A DNA stretch of 64,000 nucleotides, taken from Thalassomonas viridans (lineage in GTDB: Bacteria > Pseudomonadota > Gammaproteobacteria > Enterobacterales > Alteromonadaceae). Positions 1-9,949 of this stretch are shown one piece after another. A model generated the notes under the pieces. The model was not told where the DNA came from. It searched no databases and saw only the letters and a list, made by a program, of their open reading frames with translations. The position numbers and the translations under genes were made by a program. Location: the NCBI RefSeq assembly GCF_000948985.2, contig NZ_CP059733.1, positions 4,588,001-4,652,000 on the forward strand, written 5' to 3'. Within the stretch, counting starts at the first letter, position 1. Each line of letters begins with the position of its first letter.

Positions 1-1355
1 AACTGCTCTTTAGAAAACCTTTTACTATTTGGAAACTCTTTCTTTTTCCTAGCCCCATTCGATCCGGCTTTGCGAACCATCGTATTAAATTCGCCTTTCG
101 CCCGTTCAAAAAACCACTTACAGCCTGAAGGAGTTACTATGCTTTCACTCAATGACTTTATTTTTCTTAATTGCGGACTACGAGAATTAAGATCTACATT
201 CGAGACTCTTGATTGTGTGTTGGAATAGCGGCTGATATTTGAAATTAAACTATCCATTTCTTTTTCATCAATATCCTTAGCAATAGTTATTTTTGCCATA
301 ACCTTGACTTTGCTAATATCTAGCCCTTCCTTCTGTGAAAAATATATAGATGCTGTTGTTTGACCCCCATTTACAATTTGAAAATCAGTTAATGATTCTA
401 AACAGAGTACTTTTTTATAAGTTGCAACATTTGCAGACGAAGCAGTAATAGTTAGCCCATTATTAAAAGCTATAAACTGCTCAGGTTGTGTACGTATAGT
501 GTTTTTTATTCCTTTATTAACACCTTTAAATTGTAAAAACGAACGTACATTTTTTTCTAACAAACGACTACTGTGTCTTTTATATAACTCTGCAATAACA
601 GCAGCATCTAATACACATAAATAAGATTCAAAGTTCTTTTCATTCGCAGCTTGAATAACTTCTATTCTTCTCTCAAAGTCTCTTTTAAAATTTACAGTCA
701 AAGGCTCACGATGACCACGTGAAATTATAACATTAGCAATAAAGTTAAGGTCTATAACGCGATTTACTATTAAAAAATCTTTAGTACGAGTATCACCATC
801 AATTTCAAATTTAATTTTATAATTACCATCTTTAAAGTGAACTTTTCTTGGTTTAGTCTCGTTACCCTGATTTGAAACTGTGGCAGATAAAGAAATAAGA
901 AAAATCTCTATTACATCAAATTGAACAATACCAGTTTCACTTGATATCTTATGAGCTAATGCTTTAACTGGTGACGAATCTTGTAATTTATTAGTAAAAT
1001 CTCCTTTTACTGCTTTTTGAAAAAACCTCAGCCCTTGTTTAAGTTGCTTTTCATAATCTGCTTTTATAGATACATTTAATTGCTCTTCTTCCAAGCTTTC
1101 ATCTATAGAATCTCCATCAACAACAAATAGCTGCAACCTTTCCGTTGAGTCATTAACTATATAGGCATTAATTTTCCAATTATCTTCATCAGAGAGCCCA
1201 TATGTTTCATAGCATTCCTCAGTATCAACAACTTTAGCGTCTAACAAATAAGGTAATACTTGTGACAAGACCGATTGTTCTTCAATAAAGCCATCCTCAT
1301 CTTTTGAATTATCCAAGACATCTTGTCTGTATTTATAGAGTTCACTGACTTCCAT
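1..1355 (-). CDS. AIPR family protein (abortive phage infection type), 3' end cut by window edge
   Basis: The reading frame opens with ATG at 1355 and stays open to base 1, giving about 451 residues without a stop, so the C-terminus lies outside the window. Around residues 290-300 it has the hallmark FIAFNNGLTIT segment, followed by FQIVNGGQTTASIYF, both typical of the AIPR family that includes phage abortive-infection proteins. The start codon directly follows the stop of the upstream DUF4420 gene (TAA then ATG, no gap), so the genes are almost certainly co-translated. The family is known from restriction-modification-like islands; its biochemical activity is not clear from sequence. The gene is strongly AT-rich, like its three upstream partners and unlike most of the window. 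Confidence 0.8.
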   Translation of the reverse strand, partial: MEVSELYKYRQDVLDNSKDEDGFIEEQSVLSQVLPYLLDAKVVDTEECYETYGLSDEDNWKINAYIVNDSTERLQLFVVDGDSIDESLEEEQLNVSIKADYEKQLKQGLRFFQKAVKGDFTNKLQDSSPVKALAHKISSETGIVQFDVIEIFLISLSATVSNQGNETKPRKVHFKDGNYKIKFEIDGDTRTKDFLIVNRVIDLNFIANVIISRGHREPLTVNFKRDFERRIEVIQAANEKNFESYLCVLDAAVIAELYKRHSSRLLEKNVRSFLQFKGVNKGIKNTIRTQPEQFIAFNNGLTITASSANVATYKKVLCLESLTDFQIVNGGQTTASIYFSQKEGLDISKVKVMAKITIAKDIDEKEMDSLISNISRYSNTQSRVSNVDLNSRSPQLRKIKSLSESIVTPSGCKWFFERAKGEFNTMVRKAGSNGARKKKEFPNSKRFSKEQ

Positions 1356-2324
1356 TTAAAACTTTCGCTCTGCTATTATAAAATTTTCAATACCTTTTAA
1401 GTTAATGTCATATTTGACGCAACTTAACACTGGAGGGAGTATTGATTTAACCAGCTTAGGAAATTCATCAACTAAACAGTCATAAGTAGTCAAGTCTATA
1501 GGTTTAAAGCGATAATTATCATATTCTGAAATATTCTTTAACGTGATATTTTTCTGTTGTAAGGCTTTTAACAATATAGAAAAATCGCCACATCTATTAA
1601 ATATTAGGGTTCTTATATCTTGAACAAGCTCTTTAATTGAACAGCCGGCAACGTAATCTAAGTCTACAGAAATAACAGCTAATTCTAAGCCCTTAGATAA
1701 CTCAGCTTCTAATTGATACTCACTAGAAATGCTAATTTTATTTTTATTACTATCTTTTGTTTTTACTTCTATATTTTTATCATTAAAAATAAAGTCATGC
1801 CCTGTATCATATGGGCCATGCCAAGATTCAAGTAAATAGTTAACGTCAGATAAGGAAGCTTTATCCAAAAAGCTTCGTAGATAAATCAACTCACCAAATA
1901 TTCCTTTAATAGTTTCACGAGACAATTTTTCTGAATTTTGTTCATGAAAGAATTCACTCCATTTATAAAATGTCTGAATAAATACTGCTGAATATTCTTC
2001 TATATCAGAAACATGCATTATTTTTAAATATAACGACATGGTTAAATCATTAAAAAGATCGTTATAGTTTTCATCGAGTAACTGCAACACAATACATTTA
2101 GTATCTTCATAATATTTTAAAGATAAATTTTGCATGGTTGATGTAGGTAAATCTATAACATGATCTCTTGGCAATTCGAGTATCAAACATCTGCCCATAG
2201 TTGAGTTTATAGCCAGGTTAAGTTCGGGAATACAATTATCATCAATTCTCTTATATACGAACTCACTTAATCCATCGTGCTTAATGCTTTTCCAAAATAA
2301 TTCCAAATTAAGAGAGTCCATCAT
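1356..2324 (-). CDS. PD-(D/E)XK motif protein, DUF4420 family (putative restriction nuclease)
   Basis: This 322-residue protein carries a restriction-endonuclease-like core: GELIYL at about 144-149, then Asp177 in GHDF and the IEVKT strand at 185-189. That is the E...D...ExK layout of PD-(D/E)XK nucleases, and the rest matches DUF4420 proteins, which normally accompany Z1 helicases. It overlaps the Z1 gene by four bases (ATGA) and abuts the AIPR gene. The inferred role is the DNA-cleaving subunit of the island. The overlap fixes the start at 2324; a second ATG one codon downstream is an equally possible initiation site. Confidence 0.75.
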   Translation of the reverse strand: MMDSLNLELFWKSIKHDGLSEFVYKRIDDNCIPELNLAINSTMGRCLILELPRDHVIDLPTSTMQNLSLKYYEDTKCIVLQLLDENYNDLFNDLTMSLYLKIMHVSDIEEYSAVFIQTFYKWSEFFHEQNSEKLSRETIKGIFGELIYLRSFLDKASLSDVNYLLESWHGPYDTGHDFIFNDKNIEVKTKDSNKNKISISSEYQLEAELSKGLELAVISVDLDYVAGCSIKELVQDIRTLIFNRCGDFSILLKALQQKNITLKNISEYDNYRFKPIDLTTYDCLVDEFPKLVKSILPPVLSCVKYDINLKGIENFIIAERKF

Positions 2325-5300
2325 TGATCTAGTACCTCTTTCATATCATCAAAGTCATCATATTCCTCAATATTCATTACTTCTTTATTTTGTATATATT
2401 TCGCACCTACATCGCCACTGATAGGCGGTATGCCTATTGCGTAGCCGATTAATGGAATTGAAGTATCAACACTTTCACGTAACACATCCAACTCATCGAC
2501 AAAGTCACCATTTCCATCTTTAAATACCGCAGCTAAATCCATCAAATAAATAACAACTACTCCTTCTTTATCCGTCATTTTTCTACGATATACTTTTTCT
2601 GGTATCGTTATTTTTTTTACCTTTCGTATTAACTCATCTTCTTCAAGTCCTGGATAACGTTCTTTTAATTCATTCAATTTAACTTCTTTGAAATCATCTT
2701 CAGCTATTTTAATTTCGGAATCTGATAACCTTATTTTGAAGTCTTGGCCTCCGGTAACTAAATTGGAAGAACCTCCGCCAGGTGAGAATATATGCTCATT
2801 TTTTAATAAGTCTCTCCACCTATCACTTGGAGCACTTCTTTTTGTTTTCCTAAATTTACAGGGAAAATCTAAAAGATCACTTATGTCTATCTCTTCACCG
2901 CTACCATCCATCTTAATCACAACGGTCCAGTCAGTTAACTTACCTTCCTCATTACATGCACGTATAAACTCTTCAACTTCATTTAATTTTTGACTAGGGC
3001 CATCAAAGGAATTAGCCAAATTAAAAAGTTCAAAAATAGCTTCGACCTTCTCAGGTTCGTATGATAAATATTCTGTTTTTCCTTTATTAGATTTTATTTC
3101 TTTTATTTCATTTTTAATTTTGGCTATATAAACTTTAAAAGCATTCCAAGCATTTTTAATGCGATCTATTTCTATATTAAATTTTGTCGTTTGCACCAAA
3201 TGGTCGGAGTATGAAAACTTTACTTCTTCAGTATTTTTTAAAATTGAAGCTCTTGTTAGTTTCAGCACCCCGGGGTGGCTTAATACCTTCAAGGCATATT
3301 TTTCAGGAGTATTTTGTGGGTCACGGTTCATATCAATAAACCTTTGTTCAAGATCTTCAATTGTCGCTGTCGTTTGATCAAATTTTTCCAGACTTTCTTC
3401 AGTCGTAAAAAGTTTGCAACAATCTAAATAGCCTGGCCTATAACCAAACCATCTCCCCATTTGTAAAAGAGTATCGGCAAGATTAGTGTTCCTAACAAAA
3501 TAATTTATTGTTAAGCCTTCCAGAGTAAAGCCACGGGACAATCGGTTTCCGCCAATTGCAATATATTTCTTCTCCGACCCTTCCGGATATGTCAACTGAT
3601 CTTTAGGTGGTTCACTATTAATAGCTTTAACTTCAATATCTTCAATTGCTTTAATCAATAATGGTTTTATTTTTCCAAATGTTTTAGGCGTTAAAAAACG
3701 GTCATCATAATCATCTGCTAAATAATTTTTTATATTTTCAATTATATAGGCATAATGCTTATTCCATACCTGCTCGAACTTGCCATATACATTCATTTTA
3801 TCTGTCGGCAATTCATTATTTAAATCTCTTTCCAGCTCATCAACAAAGGCCTGAACTAGTTTTTTTGTCTTAATTTGCCATGTTGTAAATCTGGAAGTAT
3901 GTATAAGCATGGTATTATGCGGTTGATAGAATTTTGAATCGCGCATCTCGCTTTTACGGCTAATCCTAATCGCTGTTGATATAACAAAACACATAACAGC
4001 TTCTTTTAACGACTCAGGTATAAATTGAGGATATGGGTCATATTTCAGTGCTGCGCGAGGGCCATTTTCACCCATAACACGGGATGGAAAGGCATCATAA
4101 TGATCTTTTATTGGTTTGGTAATTAATGGGTCTATTTTTTTTACATCGTTTAATCTAGTCTCAAAAAAATGCTTGGCTCCTATATAGTTTGAAGGCGGAA
4201 ATAGTAGCTCTATAAAATCATTTGGAAATAGGCTATCCACTTGCTCAAATTCATATACCGTATCAGCTAAATTTTGTTTAGTTTCAGCTTTTGTTGCTTT
4301 TTCAACTATCTTCCACTTAGTTTCTGAAGCTTGATTTCTATCTTGAAGCACATTTGCAAATGGTGTTGCGGTATAACCCAAATATGTTTTCTTCTTAAAT
4401 AAGCCTAATAACGCACGTATATGTCCATTAATAGTAGATGCATAATCAACTCCTTTAGGACCAAGATTATTCAAAGAAGCATTATCAGCTTCGTCATCAA
4501 TAATTAACAAAGGTATAGAGATTTTATCTTTATTTTTATTTAAGTACTGACTCAACCAGAGTATTAAGTTTTTTAAAACACTAGTATTTTTTTTGCAAAC
4601 TAATACATTCTTAAATTCCAATGAAAAATCAGCTTCTTTGATCGTTTTTTTGAAATCAGTTTCCGTTGATGTCGGTACAACTATTGGATGTATATCACGA
4701 TGAGGCCCTTGCTGCCCGAAATGTGCTATTTGACTAACACCGATTAACTCACCATTTTCAAATTTACCTTGAACTTCCTTCTCAATTCTCCTTTGAGTCT
4801 GCTTTCGCAAATCTTCCATAATCCCTGACAAGACAATAATCAACCCGTATCCAGCATCAATCGAACTGTTAATTACTGCGTTAAAATTAGCAGTTTTTCC
4901 CGATTGAACACTACCAACCACTAACCCCCTGACGTAAAAATGCTCTGTATTCTTTGGATCTCCTAATTTCTTAACAATCTCATAGCTAGATCTTTTAGTT
5001 TCATCAATATAAGGAGTTGAACGACCTATTAAAGCTAAATATTCCATGTAACGAGATCTGAAAGTTACTTTGTCTTCACATGACCATCCAATTTCAGCCT
5101 TACGTTCTTCAGTTAACCAATTTCGCTTTTTAGTGTCTGAAGTTGATATTGACGTACTTGGCGTCATACTCTGCAATTCTTCATGCCTACATTCTTTAAT
5201 AGCCGCACTATATAACGATTCAAATTTATCTTGCGTAAGCTGAAACATTTGAGTATCGGCTCTAATTGTTATTTTCAAATCTTCAGTTTCAAAGAACTCA

Positions 5301-5380
5301 CGACTAACTGTCTTGTATTTTTCTTTATGTTGTTTTAATCGGTTTTTGATAAAACCTGACATGAAGTAAGTATTCATCAT
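2321..5380 (-). CDS. Z1 domain superfamily II helicase-like protein
   Basis: The 1019-residue protein has a Walker A motif GSVQSGKT at about 156-163 (the VQSGKT form is typical of Z1 proteins), a Walker B DDEAD at 295-299 and a YTATPFAN motif III-like segment. Further on is the Z1 signature GGNRLSRGFTLEGL, followed by QMGRWFGYRPGY. Z1 proteins are predicted ATP-dependent helicases or translocases of restriction-like systems built on MORC/MutL-type ATPases. The gene overlaps the upstream GHKL ATPase gene and the downstream nuclease gene by about four bases each, so subunits are probably made in fixed ratio. Composition is very AT-rich. Nothing essential looks broken. Confidence 0.88.
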   Translation of the reverse strand: MMNTYFMSGFIKNRLKQHKEKYKTVSREFFETEDLKITIRADTQMFQLTQDKFESLYSAAIKECRHEELQSMTPSTSISTSDTKKRNWLTEERKAEIGWSCEDKVTFRSRYMEYLALIGRSTPYIDETKRSSYEIVKKLGDPKNTEHFYVRGLVVGSVQSGKTANFNAVINSSIDAGYGLIIVLSGIMEDLRKQTQRRIEKEVQGKFENGELIGVSQIAHFGQQGPHRDIHPIVVPTSTETDFKKTIKEADFSLEFKNVLVCKKNTSVLKNLILWLSQYLNKNKDKISIPLLIIDDEADNASLNNLGPKGVDYASTINGHIRALLGLFKKKTYLGYTATPFANVLQDRNQASETKWKIVEKATKAETKQNLADTVYEFEQVDSLFPNDFIELLFPPSNYIGAKHFFETRLNDVKKIDPLITKPIKDHYDAFPSRVMGENGPRAALKYDPYPQFIPESLKEAVMCFVISTAIRISRKSEMRDSKFYQPHNTMLIHTSRFTTWQIKTKKLVQAFVDELERDLNNELPTDKMNVYGKFEQVWNKHYAYIIENIKNYLADDYDDRFLTPKTFGKIKPLLIKAIEDIEVKAINSEPPKDQLTYPEGSEKKYIAIGGNRLSRGFTLEGLTINYFVRNTNLADTLLQMGRWFGYRPGYLDCCKLFTTEESLEKFDQTTATIEDLEQRFIDMNRDPQNTPEKYALKVLSHPGVLKLTRASILKNTEEVKFSYSDHLVQTTKFNIEIDRIKNAWNAFKVYIAKIKNEIKEIKSNKGKTEYLSYEPEKVEAIFELFNLANSFDGPSQKLNEVEEFIRACNEEGKLTDWTVVIKMDGSGEEIDISDLLDFPCKFRKTKRSAPSDRWRDLLKNEHIFSPGGGSSNLVTGGQDFKIRLSDSEIKIAEDDFKEVKLNELKERYPGLEEDELIRKVKKITIPEKVYRRKMTDKEGVVVIYLMDLAAVFKDGNGDFVDELDVLRESVDTSIPLIGYAIGIPPISGDVGAKYIQNKEVMNIEEYDDFDDMKEVLDQ

Positions 5381-6882
5381 TTCAACAATTCCATTATTTC
5401 CATTGGTATAGTGGCTAAGTCATAGCCAAGAGCAGGCAACATTTCTTTTTTAATAGTTCTATTATCAAGACCTGTGTTTTGTAATTCCTGTATTGATACT
5501 AATAAATCATCAACCTTTACATCATTCTCGGTTTTTATATGAGTAAAAACCTCTGGCTGATGTACTTTTTTAATTTCATTTACAGCCGTATTTACCATTC
5601 GTATTAATACTTTTAACTTTGATATTTGTGAAGTAGTTAACTCTTCCTTTAATGAAGCATAAAGTGGAAATTCATTATTTATTTCAAGCAATAAGCCTTT
5701 ATTAGTTGATTTTTTTTCAAAGAGTTTAATTTTGTTTTTTTTAGAACCTGTAAATCTAACCAAGCCCCTATTAAAATATTCTTTTTCAGCTTCACTTTTT
5801 AATTCTTCTATATAATTTTGGAAAGCATCTTTAAGTTCATGGGGAATAATTACCTGTGACTTAGCAACATTTAAATGTAAAAGATGATCAGCGTTATTAC
5901 CTATATCTACCCTTAATCTAGCCAATTGCAGTCTTTGCGCTTTTTTAATTAAACCATTCCAGCCGCCAAATAAAATAATGCGATTAGCTCTGTAGATATA
6001 AATTCCTTCCATATCCATCAAACTATTTTTTTTAGTTGTCCATTTACCAATGCCTTGCTTAACTTCAGTAATACTTCTTGATGGCAAAACAAAGCCTTCA
6101 ACTTTAATAGAATCATTACCAAAATTTCTTTTTTTATATTTTAGAGGACGAAAATCCGTCTCTTTAGTTGGGAAAGGGTTAAATGGATTTAAGATTTTGT
6201 TATTAACTCTAATACAGAGAGGGTTGTTTTTTTTCTCCATAAAACGATGAAATACAAGAGATAGATGCTCTGAAGTCACATCTGTAAACTCTCTTTTAAG
6301 CGCTATTTTCCTGTTCTTTTCTTCTAAATATTCCTCAAATTTAAAAAGACCTTCCCAAACAATAATGGTATTAGCTTCAAAGTCATTAAATTCATTTAAA
6401 AATGATCCACTTAACTTTTTGTACTTAGTCAATATTGATTCGATTTCACAAACTGAATTAACAAGCAGCTTCCATTTTTTATTTTTTAATAACTCAACAT
6501 CCCAAGTCCTAGCTGAATAAGTTTGGGTGCCCTTTGCACGTGATAAAACAGTAAAACGCCTAGTTTGAGAAAAAGACGCTGTTTTCATGCCTAATCCGAA
6601 TCGTCCCAAATCAACAATAGACCTATCTTCATCAGGTGATTGACTAGGGAACTGCATACAAGCCTTTAAGCGGTCAACACTCATACCATCGCCATTATCA
6701 GCTAAAAACAATGTAAATGGCTCGCTATTCATGTCCAATAAAATTTCAATTTTATTGGCTGAAGCTGAAATAGAATTATCCATTAAATCAGCTAATGCAG
6801 CTTCTAAGCTATACCCCTGCTCTGCAATAGATTTAATTAAATATTCTGGATTCGGGGTTGCATCTTCAAAAGTAGTCGTCAT
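5377..6882 (-). CDS. MORC/MutL-like GHKL ATPase
   Basis: The 501-residue protein has an N-terminal GHKL (Hsp90/MutL-type) ATP-binding fold: an N-box ALADLMDNSISA at about 29-40, the G1 box DNGDGM at 62-67 and the G2 box GRFGLGMKTA at 93-102. The arrangement resembles prokaryotic MORC-like ATPases that occur next to Z1 helicases. The family is thought to clamp or compact DNA on ATP binding; here it probably senses or loads on target DNA for the helicase-nuclease pair. The stop overlaps the Z1 start. The gap to the upstream methyltransferase-HNH gene is about 50 bases, the only real gap in this five-gene run, and base composition changes there. Confidence 0.82.
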   Translation of the reverse strand: MTTTFEDATPNPEYLIKSIAEQGYSLEAALADLMDNSISASANKIEILLDMNSEPFTLFLADNGDGMSVDRLKACMQFPSQSPDEDRSIVDLGRFGLGMKTASFSQTRRFTVLSRAKGTQTYSARTWDVELLKNKKWKLLVNSVCEIESILTKYKKLSGSFLNEFNDFEANTIIVWEGLFKFEEYLEEKNRKIALKREFTDVTSEHLSLVFHRFMEKKNNPLCIRVNNKILNPFNPFPTKETDFRPLKYKKRNFGNDSIKVEGFVLPSRSITEVKQGIGKWTTKKNSLMDMEGIYIYRANRIILFGGWNGLIKKAQRLQLARLRVDIGNNADHLLHLNVAKSQVIIPHELKDAFQNYIEELKSEAEKEYFNRGLVRFTGSKKNKIKLFEKKSTNKGLLLEINNEFPLYASLKEELTTSQISKLKVLIRMVNTAVNEIKKVHQPEVFTHIKTENDVKVDDLLVSIQELQNTGLDNRTIKKEMLPALGYDLATIPMEIMELLK

Positions 6883-6932
6883 AACAACTCAACATAATAA
6901 TTTAACTTTTAATTTAAAGTGATAAATCTCAT

Positions 6933-8747
6933 TTACCACTCCCTCAGTTGCTGCATTTCTTTCAATCGACCCCTCTGCATTACCAGTGCTTCAAATACAT
7001 CATCAATAGAAGAGTTAACTTTTGATAAACCTGGTAAGGCTATATTAGCTTCAGCAAAAAAACGTTGTTTCCACAAATTACATTGGCTGTTGATTAGGGA
7101 GGCTGAGGATATCTGATCAGTCATAAATTCACACATTTCAAAAGGAATCTCTTCTAACCATGCACTTTGCCACCAATGCAACATACGTTCTTTTGCCGCT
7201 TTTAATTTCTGCTCACTGGGTAAGCGATCATTTTTCTGATTATTTATCTGGGAGTCTGCAGGTAACAAATTCCATAAATCATTATTAGGCCATCGTGAAA
7301 ATGGCATGCAGTGGTCTATATTATATTTTTGCTTAAGTGTTTTAGCAGTCCAAACACAATACTGTGTTTGATCTTGCTGTAATTGCTCAAAACGCTGGCG
7401 AATCTCTGTGGTACTTCGTTTAGGCTCTAGCCAGTTTAGCGCCTCATGTAAAATATAATGTTTTTCAACCGTACGATAACCAGCATTACCGCTATAACTG
7501 AGCATAGTATTTACCCACTCACTCACCAATACCGGCTCAATCCAACAGGCGTAACGATTAAATGCTAGCCATATATGCTCAGGTAGCGAAAACTCTCCCC
7601 ACTGGGTGAGCGTAGTTAAATCTAAAAAGATACTGTCCTTGGCCCGTACAGGCTTACTGGCAACTTCAAACACACCTTGTTCACTGTTAGGTAAAGTAAT
7701 GTACTTGCACGGCATAGCTTTAATGTTGCTGAGCGCGTCAGACAAAGTTTTATGCAAAGCTATGGCATCGTCACCGGTAAACAGGTGACCAATACGATAA
7801 TCGGCAGCAGTGCGATGGGTTAGCTTGTGCCAACCGGCTGGTTTCATAAATCCCATGTTGGGATTTTTATTAGGGGTTTGGAATAGCTGATGTTTGTCGA
7901 TTAAGTCTTTGTACTGGTGGCACCAATAAAGTGCTACCAGCCCGGCAGGTAAAATAACCCGGTCACCATATAAGGAGCTTTCTCGTCTTAATACTGCTCC
8001 GGGATGACCGTCAGCAATACGCAGTAATACCCGTAACAAGGCAAGTTTATGCGTAGCCGATTTTCCATCATTTGTTGCGACATGCCTTATAAACGGAAAA
8101 GCACCACTGCCGTCATCGGGTAGCTGCAGAACCACAGTTTGCCAGCTAACCTCATCACGGCCGAGTTTGTCATTTTCTCGCTCTGTCTCACTTAAACAGA
8201 ATAACCCTACCTTTTTACCAAGGTTCTTAAGTTCATCCGCACACACGGCGTACATAATACGGGGATCAGCTGTGTGCTCAGCTTGGCTATGCCGTAAACT
8301 GATAACTAACTTGCCGCCTGGTTTAAGTAAATTGGCAAGTTTCCGCAACGAACGAGCACGCTCACTTTCGGGAACGTGCATCCATACCGCGCTGAGTAAA
8401 ATCAAGTCAAAACTGACTTCTTGGCGGGTGACTTTTGCAAGTGCTGGCAGAGAATCTTCCAACCAGTTCACATTGAGATTTTGCGTGGTTTGCTTGCCGA
8501 TATCGGCTAACAACTTTGCCGGTTCAACCGCAATTACACTGACATTCTGGCTTTGTCCCTCTGCTGCCAGGTATTTGGCATCACGTCCGGCACCTGCGCC
8601 AATATCCAAAATACGGGCATCTGTTTTATTCAATACCGGGGTGATATAAGACAATACACTGGCGTGTATCTCTTCAAAAGACTTTGACAAATACTGTTGG
8701 GCAACATGACGGGCATTATCATTGTAAAACTGAATATTTCCGGTCAC
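6933..8747 (-). CDS. Class I SAM methyltransferase fused to an HNH nuclease domain
   Basis: The N-terminal ~220 residues form a class I SAM-dependent methyltransferase: motif I LDIGAGAGRDAKYL near residue 45, then DLILLSAVWMHVPE and a GGKLVISLRH strand. No DPPY or PC motif of classical DNA methyltransferases is visible. A middle region (about 230-460) of unclear fold leads to an HNH-like nuclease motif at about 478-510: DHCMPFSRWPNNDLWNLLP followed by NNQKNDRLP, with the His, the Asn residues and the trailing N-x3-K pattern in place. It is the first gene of the island and is less AT-rich than the four genes downstream. The role is unknown: it may be a self-contained modification/cleavage enzyme or a small-molecule or RNA methylase fused to a nuclease. 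Confidence 0.72.
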   Translation of the reverse strand: MTGNIQFYNDNARHVAQQYLSKSFEEIHASVLSYITPVLNKTDARILDIGAGAGRDAKYLAAEGQSQNVSVIAVEPAKLLADIGKQTTQNLNVNWLEDSLPALAKVTRQEVSFDLILLSAVWMHVPESERARSLRKLANLLKPGGKLVISLRHSQAEHTADPRIMYAVCADELKNLGKKVGLFCLSETERENDKLGRDEVSWQTVVLQLPDDGSGAFPFIRHVATNDGKSATHKLALLRVLLRIADGHPGAVLRRESSLYGDRVILPAGLVALYWCHQYKDLIDKHQLFQTPNKNPNMGFMKPAGWHKLTHRTAADYRIGHLFTGDDAIALHKTLSDALSNIKAMPCKYITLPNSEQGVFEVASKPVRAKDSIFLDLTTLTQWGEFSLPEHIWLAFNRYACWIEPVLVSEWVNTMLSYSGNAGYRTVEKHYILHEALNWLEPKRSTTEIRQRFEQLQQDQTQYCVWTAKTLKQKYNIDHCMPFSRWPNNDLWNLLPADSQINNQKNDRLPSEQKLKAAKERMLHWWQSAWLEEIPFEMCEFMTDQISSASLINSQCNLWKQRFFAEANIALPGLSKVNSSIDDVFEALVMQRGRLKEMQQLREW

Positions 8748-8950
8748 ATTACTATCCGTTTAGGCCGGTGTTTTGAAGATACATCATGTTGTCTTGCTCT
8801 TTGCGGCAGGCGCTTAACTGCGGGTTAATCCATTATCTGCGCCCAAGATGCTACAGCTCAGGGAAGTTGTCAAATTTATTCGCGGGTATTCTTCATTTAA
8901 GGTGAGGCAAATCAAATTACCAAACAGGCATTATTTTCTGGAATATTCCC

Positions 8951-9949
8951 TTACTTCAGTTTAACAACATATTTATCCCGCCCCGAATCCTTGGCCTGAT
9001 ACAAAGCCTTATCCCCCCGAATCAACAAGTCAGAAATACTGATATCCCCTTCCGTATACTGGGTAACCCCCAAAGAAATAGTAATGTTCAATACCGAGCC
9101 ATTATCCTCATAAAGGCTTTCACCGTAAGGGCTTTCACCGTAAGGAATGGGGGTCCCCCTAATACACAGGCGAATCCGCTCGGCAATATCACCGGCATAC
9201 TTTACCTGGGTATGGGGCAGCAAAATGGCAAATTCTTCACCGCCTACCCGGCATAAGGTATCGCTGTCGCGTAGCTGCTCGTTGCACACCTTACGCTTAC
9301 ACCTTAAGAAAAGACTCAACACCTTGTCGCCGATATGGTGGCCGTAGGTGTCGTTGACGGCTTTAAAATAATCAACATCAATCACAATCAGCGACAAGGG
9401 GTGGGAATACCTTTTTGCCCGGGCGATTTCTTTTTGCGACAGCTCCATAAAATAACGCCGGTTGTAAATGCCGGTTAGTTCGTCGGTGTTGGCCAGCTGT
9501 TCAATGTCGGTGATCGCCTGGGTCAGCGGCAGCTGTATTTTTTCAGCTCGGCTTTTTATTAGGTAAGATTGGCCCCACCACCACGTTCATGCCGTTGCTT
9601 AGGGTCATGCGGGTCACATTGTAGTATTGCCCTTCGTTGGTGTCGGTTTCGAACTGGTTGTATTCCACGCTGCGCTGGGTGCGTTCCACTTCATCAAACC
9701 AGTCGTCAAAGTTGTCGGCGTTTATCTTTATGCCGATCGACTTGTTGTAGGCGTCGCGCAGCAGGTCTTTTTGCAGCTGGCCTACGGCTTCTTCCTTGGG
9801 TTTGCCGAGCAAAGTGGCCATCACGTCGTTGCAATACAACAACCTGTAGTCCCGGTCAAAAAAGCCCAGGGCCCAAGGCTATTTAGAGAGGTTAAGTCCA
9901 TGACTTCTTTAATGGATTCCAAAAGTAAGTCGTCTACTTTCAGGTGCAT
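8951..9949 (-). pseudogene. PAS-GGDEF diguanylate cyclase, broken by two frameshifts
   Basis: Three pieces in different frames together make one PAS-GGDEF protein. The first piece starts with MHLKVDDLL at 9949 and runs into a stop near 9834. A PAS piece (LLYCNDVMATLLG) is open upstream of 9842 to a stop near 9543, and a GGDEF piece runs to 8951. In the third frame the sequence before 9448 continues upstream as LANTDELTGIYNRRYFMEL, the normal lead-in of a GGDEF domain, so the two later pieces were once continuous. The active-site GGEEF is intact. Either the gene has decayed or there are two sequencing indels; if intact it would make c-di-GMP. Confidence 0.75.

Noticed and set aside
9543..9842. 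The PAS piece taken as an independent short gene
   Set aside because: The flanking frames continue the same PAS-GGDEF protein on both sides, so it is a fragment of a frameshifted gene.
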